NCBI GenBank assembly: GCA_022773305.1
Contig: JALFAW010000198.1
Location: forward strand, 1 to 36,354
DNA length: 36,354 bases
Direction of reading: 5' to 3'
From: Spirochaetia bacterium
GTDB taxonomy: Bacteria; Spirochaetota; Spirochaetia; Treponematales; Treponemataceae
Position numbers and translations under genes: made by a program. Below are positions 1 to 9,874 of this stretch, in pieces; position 1 is the stretch's first letter, and each line of letters begins with the position of its first letter. The notes beneath the pieces were generated by a model. It searched no databases. It was not told where the DNA came from and saw only the letters and a list, made by a program, of their open reading frames with translations.

Positions 1-55
1 GTAAGTTGAAAATTATTAAAAATCTGTATATACTAGGAGTACAGGAGGTTCAGAT

Positions 56-256
56 ATGCCTATCGCTGTATTACAGGAAAAATTACAGACTCTTCCAGAA
101 TCATGTTTTGCTGAACTTTTTGAATTCATGGAGTTTCTTGAATATAAGAATTCTCAGCAGACTAATGGACTGGATATTGCCATAGCCGAAGAAAAAAATG
201 GTGATGTTGAAGTCTTCAATTCATTTGATGCCTTTAAGGTGGCAATGGAAAAATGA
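56..256 (+). CDS. Putative antitoxin of a YafQ/RelE-type TA pair (DUF2281-like)
   Basis: 66-aa ORF whose stop overlaps the start of the following toxin-like ORF; N-terminus 'LQEKLQTLPESCFAELFEFMEFLEYK' resembles DUF2281-type antitoxins. Confidence 0.6.
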   Translation: MPIAVLQEKLQTLPESCFAELFEFMEFLEYKNSQQTNGLDIAIAEEKNGDVEVFNSFDAFKVAMEK

Positions 257-552
257 AGTATCAGTTAAAAATCACCAGAAGTTTCAAAATTGATTATAAG
301 AAACTCAATAAACAGGAAACTCAAGATACCGACGAAATAATCAAAAAACTTCTGGATGATTCTCCTTTAGAAGAAAAGAATCATGACCATGAACTTACAG
401 GTAATTATTCAGGATATCGTGAATGTCATGTACATCCGGATTTGTTACTTGTTTATAAGAAAGATTCTGACGAATGCGTACTTGTGATGACTTGTTACAG
501 AATCAGTTCTCATACAAATATTTTTGATATTAAAAAAAGCCAGAAAAAATAA
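253..552 (+). CDS. YafQ-family type II toxin (RelE/ParE superfamily mRNA interferase)
   Basis: 'ITRSFKIDYKKLNK...LLDDSPLEEKNHDHELTGNYSGYRECHVHPDLLLVYKKDSDECVLVMTCYRISSHTNIF' matches the YafQ pattern. Confidence 0.85.
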   Translation: MKYQLKITRSFKIDYKKLNKQETQDTDEIIKKLLDDSPLEEKNHDHELTGNYSGYRECHVHPDLLLVYKKDSDECVLVMTCYRISSHTNIFDIKKSQKK

Positions 553-706
553 TTTTCCCCTGGATAAAACATTCGTGATTAAAAGCAGACCCGTCTCGTC
601 ATGTTGTCTGAAAAAATTCCATCTTGCTGTACTCCTATGTGTTGCGAAACGGTGATTGAAATTAATTCAGCAGTGGGCAGTCTGCTTTTGTTTTTAATTT
701 AGAATG

Positions 707-1348
707 CTAAAAGCACATCTCCTTTTTTGGCTGTTTCTTTTCTGGAGCAACAGTCTGACCATTTTCCGCTGCAAGAGTACGGTAGATTTCTGCACCTCTT
801 TTATCAGCTTCAAATAAAATGTTTGAGAGAGTTGGCATTGTTTTATCACGCTTGTCTGGATCACGGATGTCGTTTTCCAGCGTTGGCATGATTTTTCCTT
901 TGAATTCTTCAGCAATCTGTGGATCAACAGAAAGTTTCATTCCTGAACGACAGGCAGCGATATAAGTTCCAAGGTATTTCTTTGGTTCGCTGGAAGCGAT
1001 GACCATTGAAACATCTTTAAGGTTATCCATCTGCTGAATTTTGTCTTTTGAGGCATTGATAATGCCTTCAGGATTTTGAGTCTGTTCAGGGAAGAAAAGA
1101 GATGCTACATGGATTTCTCCCTGTTCATCTTTGAAGTTGTAGAATACACCTTTTTTGTTTTCTTTGAGAGTGTTTTCCATTGCTCCAATTGAAGTGCGTG
1201 TAGCTACTACATTTGATTCATAGCTGTTTTCCATTTTTGCAAACTGAACAGGAATAAGGCGACCTGCTGGAATACGGTAGCCGGAAGCTGCATTGTAGAT
1301 TGGGTCTACTTTGGTGTATCCATATAAATCTCCTCTGATGTAAGTCAT
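707..1348 (-). CDS. Hypothetical protein
   Basis: 213-aa ORF with no recognised family. Confidence 0.5.
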   Translation of the reverse strand: MTYIRGDLYGYTKVDPIYNAASGYRIPAGRLIPVQFAKMENSYESNVVATRTSIGAMENTLKENKKGVFYNFKDEQGEIHVASLFFPEQTQNPEGIINASKDKIQQMDNLKDVSMVIASSEPKKYLGTYIAACRSGMKLSVDPQIAEEFKGKIMPTLENDIRDPDKRDKTMPTLSNILFEADKRGAEIYRTLAAENGQTVAPEKKQPKKEMCF

Positions 1349-1715
1349 ATATGTATTTGCTGGGAGACAAAAAAAATTAACTTATAGTACAATAAAAAAT
1401 AAATTAAATGTACTGATAAAAAGGCGTTTGTGGTTAAGGGCTGGGAAAGTGAAACAGATGGAGAACCAATACTTCTTCCAGGAGTTGATGAAAAATTAGC
1501 TCTTGTATTCTCAACCAATGGAAACAAAGTAAAAAAAACTTGATGGAATCATAAAGAAATTAACAAAGTCAGTTTCAAATGGAATTTTCTTATTTCCAGC
1601 TTTGTTTTGGTATAGGCTTACTTCAATAATTCAATTCAGGAATTCAAAACCAACTTTAGTAAATGGTTTATATAACTTATATGCAGAAAAAATAAATGAA
1701 TAGAAAGGTGAAAAA

Positions 1716-2239
1716 ATGTCAGAACAAGTAAGAGTGACTTACGCTCAGATAAAATTGCTGGATTTACTTCAGAAAAAAAACTGAAATCCTGGTGTGAAGA
1801 AAGAAATGTGCCACACGCAACACTATATAAGCTTGCAACTGGAAACATAGTTCCATCCTTCATAGTAATGAGTTCTCTTGTTCCATACTTTGTACCAGCT
1901 GAATGAGTATATTTTACGGATGAAGATATCCCTTATGAAGTAAAAACTTTGGAAGTTTGGAATCCAGATGATACATCTTTGTTCATAAAAAAACATAAAT
2001 ATGATTACATGGAAGTTGCAAAGAAATATGAAATCTCAGAAATAAATGTCAGAAATATTTTTGTAAATCGTCGAGCAAACATAACTTTGCCTCAGATGCG
2101 AAAAATGGCAAAAGATGTAAACCCAGAGGAATTCTTCATTCCAGATGACGAAACTATTGATGGTAAATTTTATCCTGAACAGGGAGATATAGTTTGCATT
2201 CAGGAAAGAAGATGCTCGTATTGTCAAGGTATGAAGTAA
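1716..2239 (+). pseudogene. Decayed HTH regulator/antitoxin-like gene
   Basis: HTH-like segments ('KLKSWCEERNVPHATLYKLATGNIVPSF'; 'YMEVAKKYEISEINVRNIFVNRRANITLPQMRKMAKDVNPEEFF') split by a frameshift near the N-terminus and an in-frame stop near 1905. Confidence 0.5.
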
Positions 2240-2449
2240 ACAAAAAATACAATTTCTTTGTAGGAATTGATTTGGTAGATGGAACTACAGATGGTATTGA
2301 AGTTGTAGATAAAAAAGACAGTTATGTTGGATTGGTACAAACTGTGTCTTCCTATTACTTATAGCAGAAAGTGTCCTGTTGTGATTGATAAGATAAATTC
2401 TGGTAATCCTTTCGAAAAAATATTGGCAAAATTTAACCAAGTTTTCTAA
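2180..2449 (+). pseudogene. Decayed MazF/PemK-like toxin
   Basis: Across frames: 'QGDIVCIQER / KMLVLSRYEVNKKYNFFVGIDL...DSYVGLVQTVSSYYL* / PVVIDKI...FEKILAKFNQVF*', resembling MazF order (GDI, VLS..YN, Q, I..KL..LF) with frameshifts and a stop. Confidence 0.4.
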
Positions 2450-2502
2450 AAAATGTTCTAAATTTGAACACTTTTTGTTTACTAATTTTCATAAGTATAT
2501 TA

Positions 2503-2526
2503 AAATGTTCAATATAGTGAACATTT
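2503..2526. promoter_or_regulatory. Operator-like palindrome AAATGTTCA-N6-TGAACATTT upstream of the wHTH gene
   Basis: Perfect 9-bp arms; more TGTTC/GAACA half-sites at 2454-2458, 2466-2470 and near 2527-2531. Confidence 0.55.
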
Positions 2527-2570
2527 TGTTCATAAAGATGTTTGAGCTTATTATCAGAGTAGGGATGTAA

Positions 2571-3104
2571 ATGGATCTGGACTTAGCGACTTTACAAGTG
2601 ATTTCGGAAACATTAAAAGAAGCTCCTCAGGCAAGCCAGCGAACTTTGGCAAAAAAGGCAAATATGTCTTTAGGGATGATGAACGCAATCCTTGGACGAT
2701 TTGTTGAACGCGGTTGGATAATGTTAACGAATGTAAATGGTCGAAAGCTTGCTTATGCTGTAACTCCTGATGGACTTACAGAACTTGCAAATCGTGGTAA
2801 AAAATTTGCTTTGCGGACATTTAAGTTAGCAAATGTTTATAGCGAGGCTTTTTGTAGACGGTTTATGGAAGCAAAAGCAGCTGGTAAGACAAAAGTTGTT
2901 TTGTATGGCGATAGTTATATAAAATTCATTATCAAATATGCCTGTAGTGAAGTTGGGTTAGATTTTGAACAGAAAGATACATCTGCAACAATTTTGATTG
3001 ATGAAGTTTGTCTTGCTGGGGAATTGAATGATGATGATGTTCAGAAAAAGCTGATTGAAAAAGGTTGTTTCAATTTAGTTGAAATTATTCAAGATTGTAA
3101 GTAG
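2571..3104 (+). CDS. Winged-helix (MarR-like) transcriptional regulator heading the polysaccharide cluster
   Basis: 'SQRTLAKKANMSLGMMNAILGRFVERGWIMLTNVNGRKLAYAVTPDGL' wHTH. Confidence 0.75.
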   Translation: MDLDLATLQVISETLKEAPQASQRTLAKKANMSLGMMNAILGRFVERGWIMLTNVNGRKLAYAVTPDGLTELANRGKKFALRTFKLANVYSEAFCRRFMEAKAAGKTKVVLYGDSYIKFIIKYACSEVGLDFEQKDTSATILIDEVCLAGELNDDDVQKKLIEKGCFNLVEIIQDCK

Positions 3105-3113
3105 GAGATCGAA

Positions 3114-3515
3114 ATGAATTATAGAATGATAGATTTTCCTGTTCATGGGGATAATCGTGGTAAACTTGTTGCTTTAGAAGGGGGACAAGGTATTATTCCT
3201 TTTGAAATTAAACGTATGTATTATATGTTTGATACTCTTCCAAATGAAAGTAGAGGTTTCCATGCTCATTCAAAATTGGAGCAGGTTATTATTGCTATGG
3301 ATGGGGCATGTCGTTTTATTCTTGATGATGGTGAAAAACGTGAGTCTGTACTTTTAAATCGTCCTGACGTTGGTCTATATATAGGTCCTGGTATGTGGCG
3401 TGAAATGCATGATTTTAGTTATGGATGCAAGTTGGTTGTATTAGCAAGCGAACATTATGATGAAAAAGAGTACATTCGTAACTATGATGCTTTTTTAAGG
3501 GCTGTGAAGAAATAA
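3114..3515 (+). CDS. fdtA: dTDP-4-oxo-6-deoxy-glucose 3,4-ketoisomerase (FdtA/QdtA cupin family)
   Basis: '[45 protein letters not shown]' FdtA/WxcM-like signature; adjacent to fdtC/fdtB-like genes. Confidence 0.85.
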   Translation: MNYRMIDFPVHGDNRGKLVALEGGQGIIPFEIKRMYYMFDTLPNESRGFHAHSKLEQVIIAMDGACRFILDDGEKRESVLLNRPDVGLYIGPGMWREMHDFSYGCKLVVLASEHYDEKEYIRNYDAFLRAVKK

Positions 3516-3516
3516 T

Positions 3517-3969
3517 ATGATTCATGAATTAGCTGATTGTAAATCAAAAGATATTGGTGAAAATACAAATATTTGGCAGTTCTGCGTGGTTTTTCCAAAT
3601 GCAAAAATCGGCTCGGGATGTAATATTTGTGCTAATGTCCTTATCGAGAATGATGTTGTAGTTGGTGACAATGTAACTGTAAAATCTGGAGTTCAGATTT
3701 GGGATGGTGTGACGTTGGAAGATAATGTTTTTGTCGGCCCAAATGCGACTTTTACGAATGATTTGTTTCCAAAATCAAAGAATTCAAATTGGAAGCTTTC
3801 AAAAACTTTTGTAAAAAGAGGGGCTAGTATAGGAGCAAATGCAACAATTATTTGTGGTGTAACGATTGGTGAGAATGCAATGATTGGAGCTGGAAGTGTC
3901 GTGACAAAAGATGTTCCGGCTAACGAAGTATGGGTTGGGAATCCTGCTAAATTCTTAAGAAAAATATAG
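3517..3969 (+). CDS. Left-handed beta-helix N-acetyltransferase (FdtC/QdtC-like)
   Basis: Hexapeptide repeats ('[70 protein letters not shown]'). Confidence 0.85.
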   Translation: MIHELADCKSKDIGENTNIWQFCVVFPNAKIGSGCNICANVLIENDVVVGDNVTVKSGVQIWDGVTLEDNVFVGPNATFTNDLFPKSKNSNWKLSKTFVKRGASIGANATIICGVTIGENAMIGAGSVVTKDVPANEVWVGNPAKFLRKI

Positions 3970-3979
3970 AGGTGTTATT

Positions 3980-5080
3980 ATGCAAGTGCCATTTTTAAGC
4001 TTAAAAGATGTAACAGATAAATATTCAAAAGAAATCCATGAAGTGGCTAGTCGTGTTATTGATAGTGGTTGGTATCTTCAAGGAAAGGAAAATGAGCAGT
4101 TTGAAGCCGATTATGCAAAATATATTGGAACAAAATATACTGTAGGTTGTGCAAACGGACTGGATGCACTTGTCTGGATTTTTAGAGCTTACATTGAATT
4201 AGGGGTAATGAAACCTGGCGATGAAGTTATTGTTCCTGCAAATACATACATTGCGACAATTTTGGCAATTACAGAAAATAATCTTGTACCAGTTTTAGTT
4301 GAACCAAATATTAATACTTTAGAAATTGATGATTCCCTTATTGAAGAAAAAATCACTTCTAAAACAAAAGCTATCTGTGTTGTTCATTTATATGGTCAAT
4401 GCGCCTATACAAAAAAAATTGGTGAACTATGCAAGAAGTATAATCTTAAATTGGTAGAAGATAATGCACAGGCACATGGTTGTATGTTTGATGGTATAAA
4501 AACAGGTGCCATTGGCGATGCAGCAGGTCATAGTTTTTATCCAGGAAAAAATCTTGGAGCTTTAGGTGATGCAGGTGCTGTAACTACAAATGATGAAGCC
4601 CTCGCTCAAGCTATAAGGAGTCTTGCAAATTATGGTTCTTCTAGAAAATATGTATTTAAATATACAGGTCGTAATAGTCGTCTGGATGAAATACAAGCTG
4701 CTATTCTTGATGTAAAACTAAAACATCTTGATGAGGATGTTGCAATTCGTAAGAGTATAGCAAAACGCTATATCGAAGGAATCCAGAATCCAAAAATAAC
4801 ATTACCAAAAGTTTTTGACTGGAATCAGCATGTATTCCATCTGTTTCCAATTATGTGTGAACAACGAGATGAATTACAGAAGTATCTTACAGAAAAAGGA
4901 ATAGGTACAAATATTCATTATCCAATTCCACCGCATAAACAGGAATGTTATAAGGAATGGAATAGCATTAATTTGCCTGTGACTGAAAAAATTCACAAAA
5001 CAGAATTAAGCATTCCAATGAGTCCATGTTTGACTGATGAAGAAATTGATTTTGTTATTGATTGTATAAATGGTTTTTGA
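3980..5080 (+). CDS. fdtB: DegT/DnrJ/EryC1 PLP-dependent sugar 3-aminotransferase (FdtB/QdtB-like)
   Basis: 'VPFLSLKD', 'CANGLDAL', 'DNAQAHGC...[19 protein letters not shown]', '[12 protein letters not shown]' typical of the family. Confidence 0.9.
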   Translation: MQVPFLSLKDVTDKYSKEIHEVASRVIDSGWYLQGKENEQFEADYAKYIGTKYTVGCANGLDALVWIFRAYIELGVMKPGDEVIVPANTYIATILAITENNLVPVLVEPNINTLEIDDSLIEEKITSKTKAICVVHLYGQCAYTKKIGELCKKYNLKLVEDNAQAHGCMFDGIKTGAIGDAAGHSFYPGKNLGALGDAGAVTTNDEALAQAIRSLANYGSSRKYVFKYTGRNSRLDEIQAAILDVKLKHLDEDVAIRKSIAKRYIEGIQNPKITLPKVFDWNQHVFHLFPIMCEQRDELQKYLTEKGIGTNIHYPIPPHKQECYKEWNSINLPVTEKIHKTELSIPMSPCLTDEEIDFVIDCINGF

Positions 5081-5092
5081 TGAAGGATTCGC

Positions 5093-5923
5093 ATGGTTGT
5101 AAAATTAATGAAAAAAATATATCTATTTTTTGTAAGAAATAAACGAGATATATTACGAAGAAAAATTACTACTTCTTGCACATTAGAATGGTGGTCAGAA
5201 CAACCTAATGTGGGGGATGGACTAGCACCGGTGATTTTTGATTGGATGCTTGCACGAAAAAATATAAACAGAGATAATTTTAAGGGTCATATCCTTACTG
5301 TAGGGTCTCTTGTTGGTATGGGGGCTGCAGATAGTGTTGTCTGGGGAACTGGTTTGATGAATTCAGTGAATTTCATGCGTCTGGTAAAAGATAGATTTTT
5401 TATTAAGTATGATATTCGAGCAGTAAGAGGACCATTAACAAGAGATGCATTTTTGAGTGCTGGTTACAGTTGTCCAGAAATATATGGAGATCCTGCAATT
5501 CTTTTGCCATTTATATATAAGCCTAAAACTACTGAAAAAAAGTACCAGATTTCAATTATTAATCATCATTTGAATCAAGGTAAATCATATCCAGATGTAC
5601 ATGAGATAGATGTTAATACATATGATTATAAAAACTTTATAAATGAAATACTCTCTTCAGAAAAGATAATATCATCATCCTTGCATGGTATAATAATAGC
5701 TGAAACATATGGAGTTCCTGCTATTTTCTTAAATGAGGGCGAATCTGTTTTTAAACAATCAATGAAGTATTTGGATTGGTATTTTTCCACAAATAGGTAT
5801 AACGTGAGAATGGCATCTTCATTAGAGGAAGCTTTAATGATGGACCCAATGGAAATTCCGGAATTATCAAAAATGCAAGAAGCATTACTTGATAGTTTCC
5901 CTTATGATATATTCAAAAATTAG
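5093..5923 (+). CDS. Polysaccharide pyruvyl transferase family protein
   Basis: 'PNVGDGLAPVIFDWML', 'RAVRGPLTRD', 'YGDPAILLP', 'SSSLHGIIIAETYGVPAIFL'. Confidence 0.85.
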   Translation: MVVKLMKKIYLFFVRNKRDILRRKITTSCTLEWWSEQPNVGDGLAPVIFDWMLARKNINRDNFKGHILTVGSLVGMGAADSVVWGTGLMNSVNFMRLVKDRFFIKYDIRAVRGPLTRDAFLSAGYSCPEIYGDPAILLPFIYKPKTTEKKYQISIINHHLNQGKSYPDVHEIDVNTYDYKNFINEILSSEKIISSSLHGIIIAETYGVPAIFLNEGESVFKQSMKYLDWYFSTNRYNVRMASSLEEALMMDPMEIPELSKMQEALLDSFPYDIFKN

Positions 5924-5928
5924 GATTT

Positions 5929-7404
5929 ATGGAGAAGATTGAAGAAAAATCTATAACAGGATTTATTTGGCGATTATCTGAACGAGTAGGTGCTCAATTA
6001 GTAACATTTATAGTTTCTATTGTTCTTGCAAGAATCTTAGTTCCTGAGGACTATGGAGCTATTGCTATTCTTATGATATTTATAAATGTTGCTGATTTAT
6101 TTGTAGTTAGTGGTTTAGGAAACGCTCTTATACAAAAGAAAGATTCAGATAACGTAGATTATTCTAGTGTATTTTACTTAAATATTATAATTTCTCTTAT
6201 TTTATATTCTATTATTTATTATTTTGCACCTTCGATTGCGGAGTATTTTGATAAGGAAATATTGAAAACAACTTTACGTGTTTTATCTCTTAAGGTTCCT
6301 CTAGCTGCTATAAATTCTGTCCAACAAGCATATGTCTCAAAACATATGATGTTTAGAAAATTTTTCTTTGCTACAATAATTGGTACCATTGTGTCCGCGT
6401 TTGTTGGTATCATTTTGGCATATCTGGGGTTTGGAATTTGGGCGCTTGTGTGGCAGTATATGACGAACTCTGTAATGGATACAATTATTTTATGGTTTAC
6501 GGTAAAGTGGCGACCTGATTTAGTTTTTAGTTTTAAAAGGGTTAAGCAATTATTTTCTTATGGCTGGAAAATTTTTGCATCAGCTTTTTTAATACAAGCT
6601 TGCGATCAATTAAAATCTTTATTTATTGGCAAATTTTATTCTTCTAGTGATTTGGCTTTTTATCAAAAAGGAAATCAATTTCCGAGCTTAATCGTTGTTA
6701 ATATAAATTCATCATTTTCATCTGTTTTATTTCCTTCTTTAGCTCTGATGCAAGATGAAAGAGAAAGATTTAATGAATTTCTATTAAAATCAATAAGAAT
6801 GAGTACATATATTGTTTTTCCTTTAATGGCAGGTCTGTATATAGTTGCTGATAATTTAATTCCTTTAATGCTAACTGATAAGTGGAATTTTTCAATTCCA
6901 TATTTACGAATTGCAGCAGTTTATTTAGCATTTCAACCTTTTACAACGGCATTTATAGATGCTTTAAATGCAATAGGTAAAAGTGATGTTACGTTTAAGC
7001 AAAGTATTATAAAAAGATTAATTGGATTAGTTTTAATTATTATAACTATAAATATAAGTGTTTTTGCTTTAGCTATTTCGGATATTTGCATTACATTGTT
7101 AGCTATTATTCTTAATGCTATTGCTGCAAAAAAATATTTAAATTTAACTGTAAAAGAACAATTCCTGACGATTATACCTAATATTTGTATAACTTTTATT
7201 ATGGTTGTTGTAGTTTATTTGATCAAGATAATTATAGGTAAAATAATTTTAAGTAATATTTTAATGATTCTTATTCAAGTTTTTATAGGTATATCATTTT
7301 ATATATTGTTATCTTTCGTATGTAAAATTAATGAGTTTTATATTATTTTAAGAAAATTGAAGAACATATTTCTTAAAATAAAAAGAGGAGATTTAAATGG
7401 TTAG
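5929..7404 (+). CDS. Wzx-like lipopolysaccharide/polysaccharide flippase (MOP superfamily)
   Basis: 491-aa multi-pass membrane protein; 'RLSERVGAQLVTFIVSIVLARILVPEDYGAIAILMIF' signature. Confidence 0.9.
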   Translation: MEKIEEKSITGFIWRLSERVGAQLVTFIVSIVLARILVPEDYGAIAILMIFINVADLFVVSGLGNALIQKKDSDNVDYSSVFYLNIIISLILYSIIYYFAPSIAEYFDKEILKTTLRVLSLKVPLAAINSVQQAYVSKHMMFRKFFFATIIGTIVSAFVGIILAYLGFGIWALVWQYMTNSVMDTIILWFTVKWRPDLVFSFKRVKQLFSYGWKIFASAFLIQACDQLKSLFIGKFYSSSDLAFYQKGNQFPSLIVVNINSSFSSVLFPSLALMQDERERFNEFLLKSIRMSTYIVFPLMAGLYIVADNLIPLMLTDKWNFSIPYLRIAAVYLAFQPFTTAFIDALNAIGKSDVTFKQSIIKRLIGLVLIIITINISVFALAISDICITLLAIILNAIAAKKYLNLTVKEQFLTIIPNICITFIMVVVVYLIKIIIGKIILSNILMILIQVFIGISFYILLSFVCKINEFYIILRKLKNIFLKIKRGDLNG

Positions 7405-8176
7405 TATTATTATACCTGTATATAATGGTAGAAAATTTATCGAAAAAACCGTTGATTCATGTATTTCTCAAACTTATAAAGATATTGAGATTTTAATTAT
7501 TGATGATTGTTCAACAGATGATACATATTCATATTTAGAAATATTAAAAAATAGAGATGACAGAATTAAGTTATATAAAAATGAAAAGAATTCCGGTCCT
7601 TGTAAGACTTGTAATTTTGGAGTTTCTGTGTCAAATGGAGATTATTTTCTATTTCTAGGACAGGATGATGTGTTGGAATCTCAACATATTGAGAATATGT
7701 TAAAGTATATGGAGTCAGATATCTCAATTATTTACTGTAATTACGAACTTATTGATGAAGATGATATTGTATTTGATTCGTTTAAATATAGTAAAGATGA
7801 AATGACTATGAATGATTTTTCAATAAATAATGCAATTCATTCTTGTGGGATTTTAATTAATGGAAAAAAATTTAAAGAAACGCGAGGTTTTCCAGAGTTT
7901 AAAAAATATCCATGTTATGGTGAATGGTATTTATGGATTGAAATGTTAAAAATTGGCCGTATTATACTTTGCGATACTGTTAATTCAAAATATCGCAGAC
8001 ATAAAAATAATATTACTAATACTTTTACTTCAAAGAAAGTACAGAAAGGTTTAAATAATTATTGGAATAAATGTCGCATTTTAGCTCTATTGTCGGGAAA
8101 GTTAACTGTCAAGCAATTTATTAAGACACTTGTGGCAGTTATTTATTTTAACATGAAAAATATATTTGCAAGGTAA
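7397..8176 (+). CDS. Family 2 glycosyltransferase
   Basis: 'VSIIIPVYNGRKFIEKTVDSCISQTYKDIEILIIDDCSTDDT'. Confidence 0.9.
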   Translation: MVSIIIPVYNGRKFIEKTVDSCISQTYKDIEILIIDDCSTDDTYSYLEILKNRDDRIKLYKNEKNSGPCKTCNFGVSVSNGDYFLFLGQDDVLESQHIENMLKYMESDISIIYCNYELIDEDDIVFDSFKYSKDEMTMNDFSINNAIHSCGILINGKKFKETRGFPEFKKYPCYGEWYLWIEMLKIGRIILCDTVNSKYRRHKNNITNTFTSKKVQKGLNNYWNKCRILALLSGKLTVKQFIKTLVAVIYFNMKNIFAR

Positions 8177-9122
8177 TTTTATGAATCCAAGAATATCTAT
8201 TATCGTACCAATTTATAATGTCGAAAAATATATTTATCGTTGTGTAGATTCTATTCTTTCTCAAACTTTTACTGATTTTGAATGCATTTTGATAGATGAT
8301 GGTTCTACTGATAATTGTTCTGTAATTTGTGATGAATATGCTAAGAAAGACACTAGAATTAAAGTGATTCATCAGAAAAATTCGGGTGTTAGCGCAGCTA
8401 GAAATGCGGGACTAGATGCTGCTAAAGGAGAATATATAACATTTGTTGATTCTGATGATTGGGTTAATCTAAACTTTTTACAGGAACAATATGCTGATAT
8501 TAAAAATAATAACGCAGATATTTCAATATGTGGTCTTGTGGGAAAAAAGAAAATAAAAAAAAGTCGTTTAGTTAATTCTAATGATGCTCAAAAACTTCTT
8601 TTTAAGAAAAATGGAATGGGTGGTTTTTGTTTTTTAAGATTGATTAAAAAACAATTTATTGGGGATACTAGATTTAATACTGATATTTCTTACATGGAAG
8701 ATTGTGATTTTTTTTATAGATTGTTAGAGAAGCCTTCTACTACAGTTTGGACTGATAAACCTTTGTATAATTATTTTTCTAATGAAACTTCTGTAACAAA
8801 TCAAATTGGAATAACTCGACAGGTTTTTACAGCTATAAATTTTTTGACAAAATTAAAAGAATCGGCAAGTGATAAAAAATTAAAAAAAATCATTGTTTTG
8901 AATTTGCTACGATTTTATTTTGATTTGGCTATGGGAATCGTTAATTTTGGAAAAACAGATGATGAAGATTTTGTTAAAATTATCGATATGTTGAAGAATA
9001 ATTATGCAACAATATTTTTTAGTTATGAATTTACTCTTTTGCAAAAAAACATTCTTATTTTGCTTTTTTTAAATCCTGAAATTTATAAGAAGCTACGAAA
9101 GAGTATAAGGAGGATGATATGA
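8166..9122 (+). CDS. Family 2 glycosyltransferase; likely start at ATG 8181
   Basis: 'ISIIVPIYNVEKYIYRCVDSILSQTFTDFECILIDDGSTDN...VSAARNAGLDAAKGEYITFVDSDDW'. Confidence 0.9.
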   Translation: MQGNFMNPRISIIVPIYNVEKYIYRCVDSILSQTFTDFECILIDDGSTDNCSVICDEYAKKDTRIKVIHQKNSGVSAARNAGLDAAKGEYITFVDSDDWVNLNFLQEQYADIKNNNADISICGLVGKKKIKKSRLVNSNDAQKLLFKKNGMGGFCFLRLIKKQFIGDTRFNTDISYMEDCDFFYRLLEKPSTTVWTDKPLYNYFSNETSVTNQIGITRQVFTAINFLTKLKESASDKKLKKIIVLNLLRFYFDLAMGIVNFGKTDDEDFVKIIDMLKNNYATIFFSYEFTLLQKNILILLFLNPEIYKKLRKSIRRMI

Positions 9123-9874
9123 TACCAAAAAAAATACATTATTGCTGGTTTGGAGGAAATCCATTGCCAGAACTTGCAATGAAATGCATTGAGTCCTGGA
9201 AAAAATATCTTCCAGATTACGAAATCATAGAATGGAATGAATCAAATTATGATGTACATAAAATTCCTTATATTTCAGAAGCCTACGAAGCCAAAAAATA
9301 TGCCTTTGTAAGTGATTATGCACGTTTTGATATAATGTATGAACATGGTGGTATTTATTTTGATACTGATGTTGAAGTTATAAAAGATATGTCAGAAATT
9401 ATAAAGCGCGGATCGTTTGCCGGCATTGAGAGTGCGGGCGCTCTCAATGCCGGATTGGGCTTTGCAACCCGGCAGCGAGAGCCAATTCTTAAAGAAATTC
9501 TTGAATCTTACAAAGACGAAAAATTTCTAAATGATGACGGTTCTTTAAATTTAAAAACTGTTGTTACTCGTGTCTCTGATATTTTCAAGCAACATGGTTT
9601 TACAGATGAGGTAAAGATTCAAAATGTTGCCGGGTTTACTATTTATCCAATGGAATATTTTTGTCCAAAGGCTATTCATACTTTTGAGGTTAATATATCG
9701 GATAATACATATACTATTCATCATTTTGATGGAAGTTGGGTAACTGGTTCAACAGGAAAACTTATTCAACAAAAGAAATGGGTTAATGCACATATAAAAA
9801 ATAAATGGATAAAATATATATTCATAAATGTTTGCATTGTTATAAAAATAATTAAGGATTTTTTCAGTAAATGA
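9119..9874 (+). CDS. Glycosyltransferase with DXD motif (GT32/capsular polysaccharide synthesis type)
   Basis: 'IPKKIHYCWFGGNPLPELAMKCIESWKKYLPDYEIIEWNE...YARFDIMYEHGGIYFDTDVEV'. Confidence 0.9.
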   Translation: MIPKKIHYCWFGGNPLPELAMKCIESWKKYLPDYEIIEWNESNYDVHKIPYISEAYEAKKYAFVSDYARFDIMYEHGGIYFDTDVEVIKDMSEIIKRGSFAGIESAGALNAGLGFATRQREPILKEILESYKDEKFLNDDGSLNLKTVVTRVSDIFKQHGFTDEVKIQNVAGFTIYPMEYFCPKAIHTFEVNISDNTYTIHHFDGSWVTGSTGKLIQQKKWVNAHIKNKWIKYIFINVCIVIKIIKDFFSK

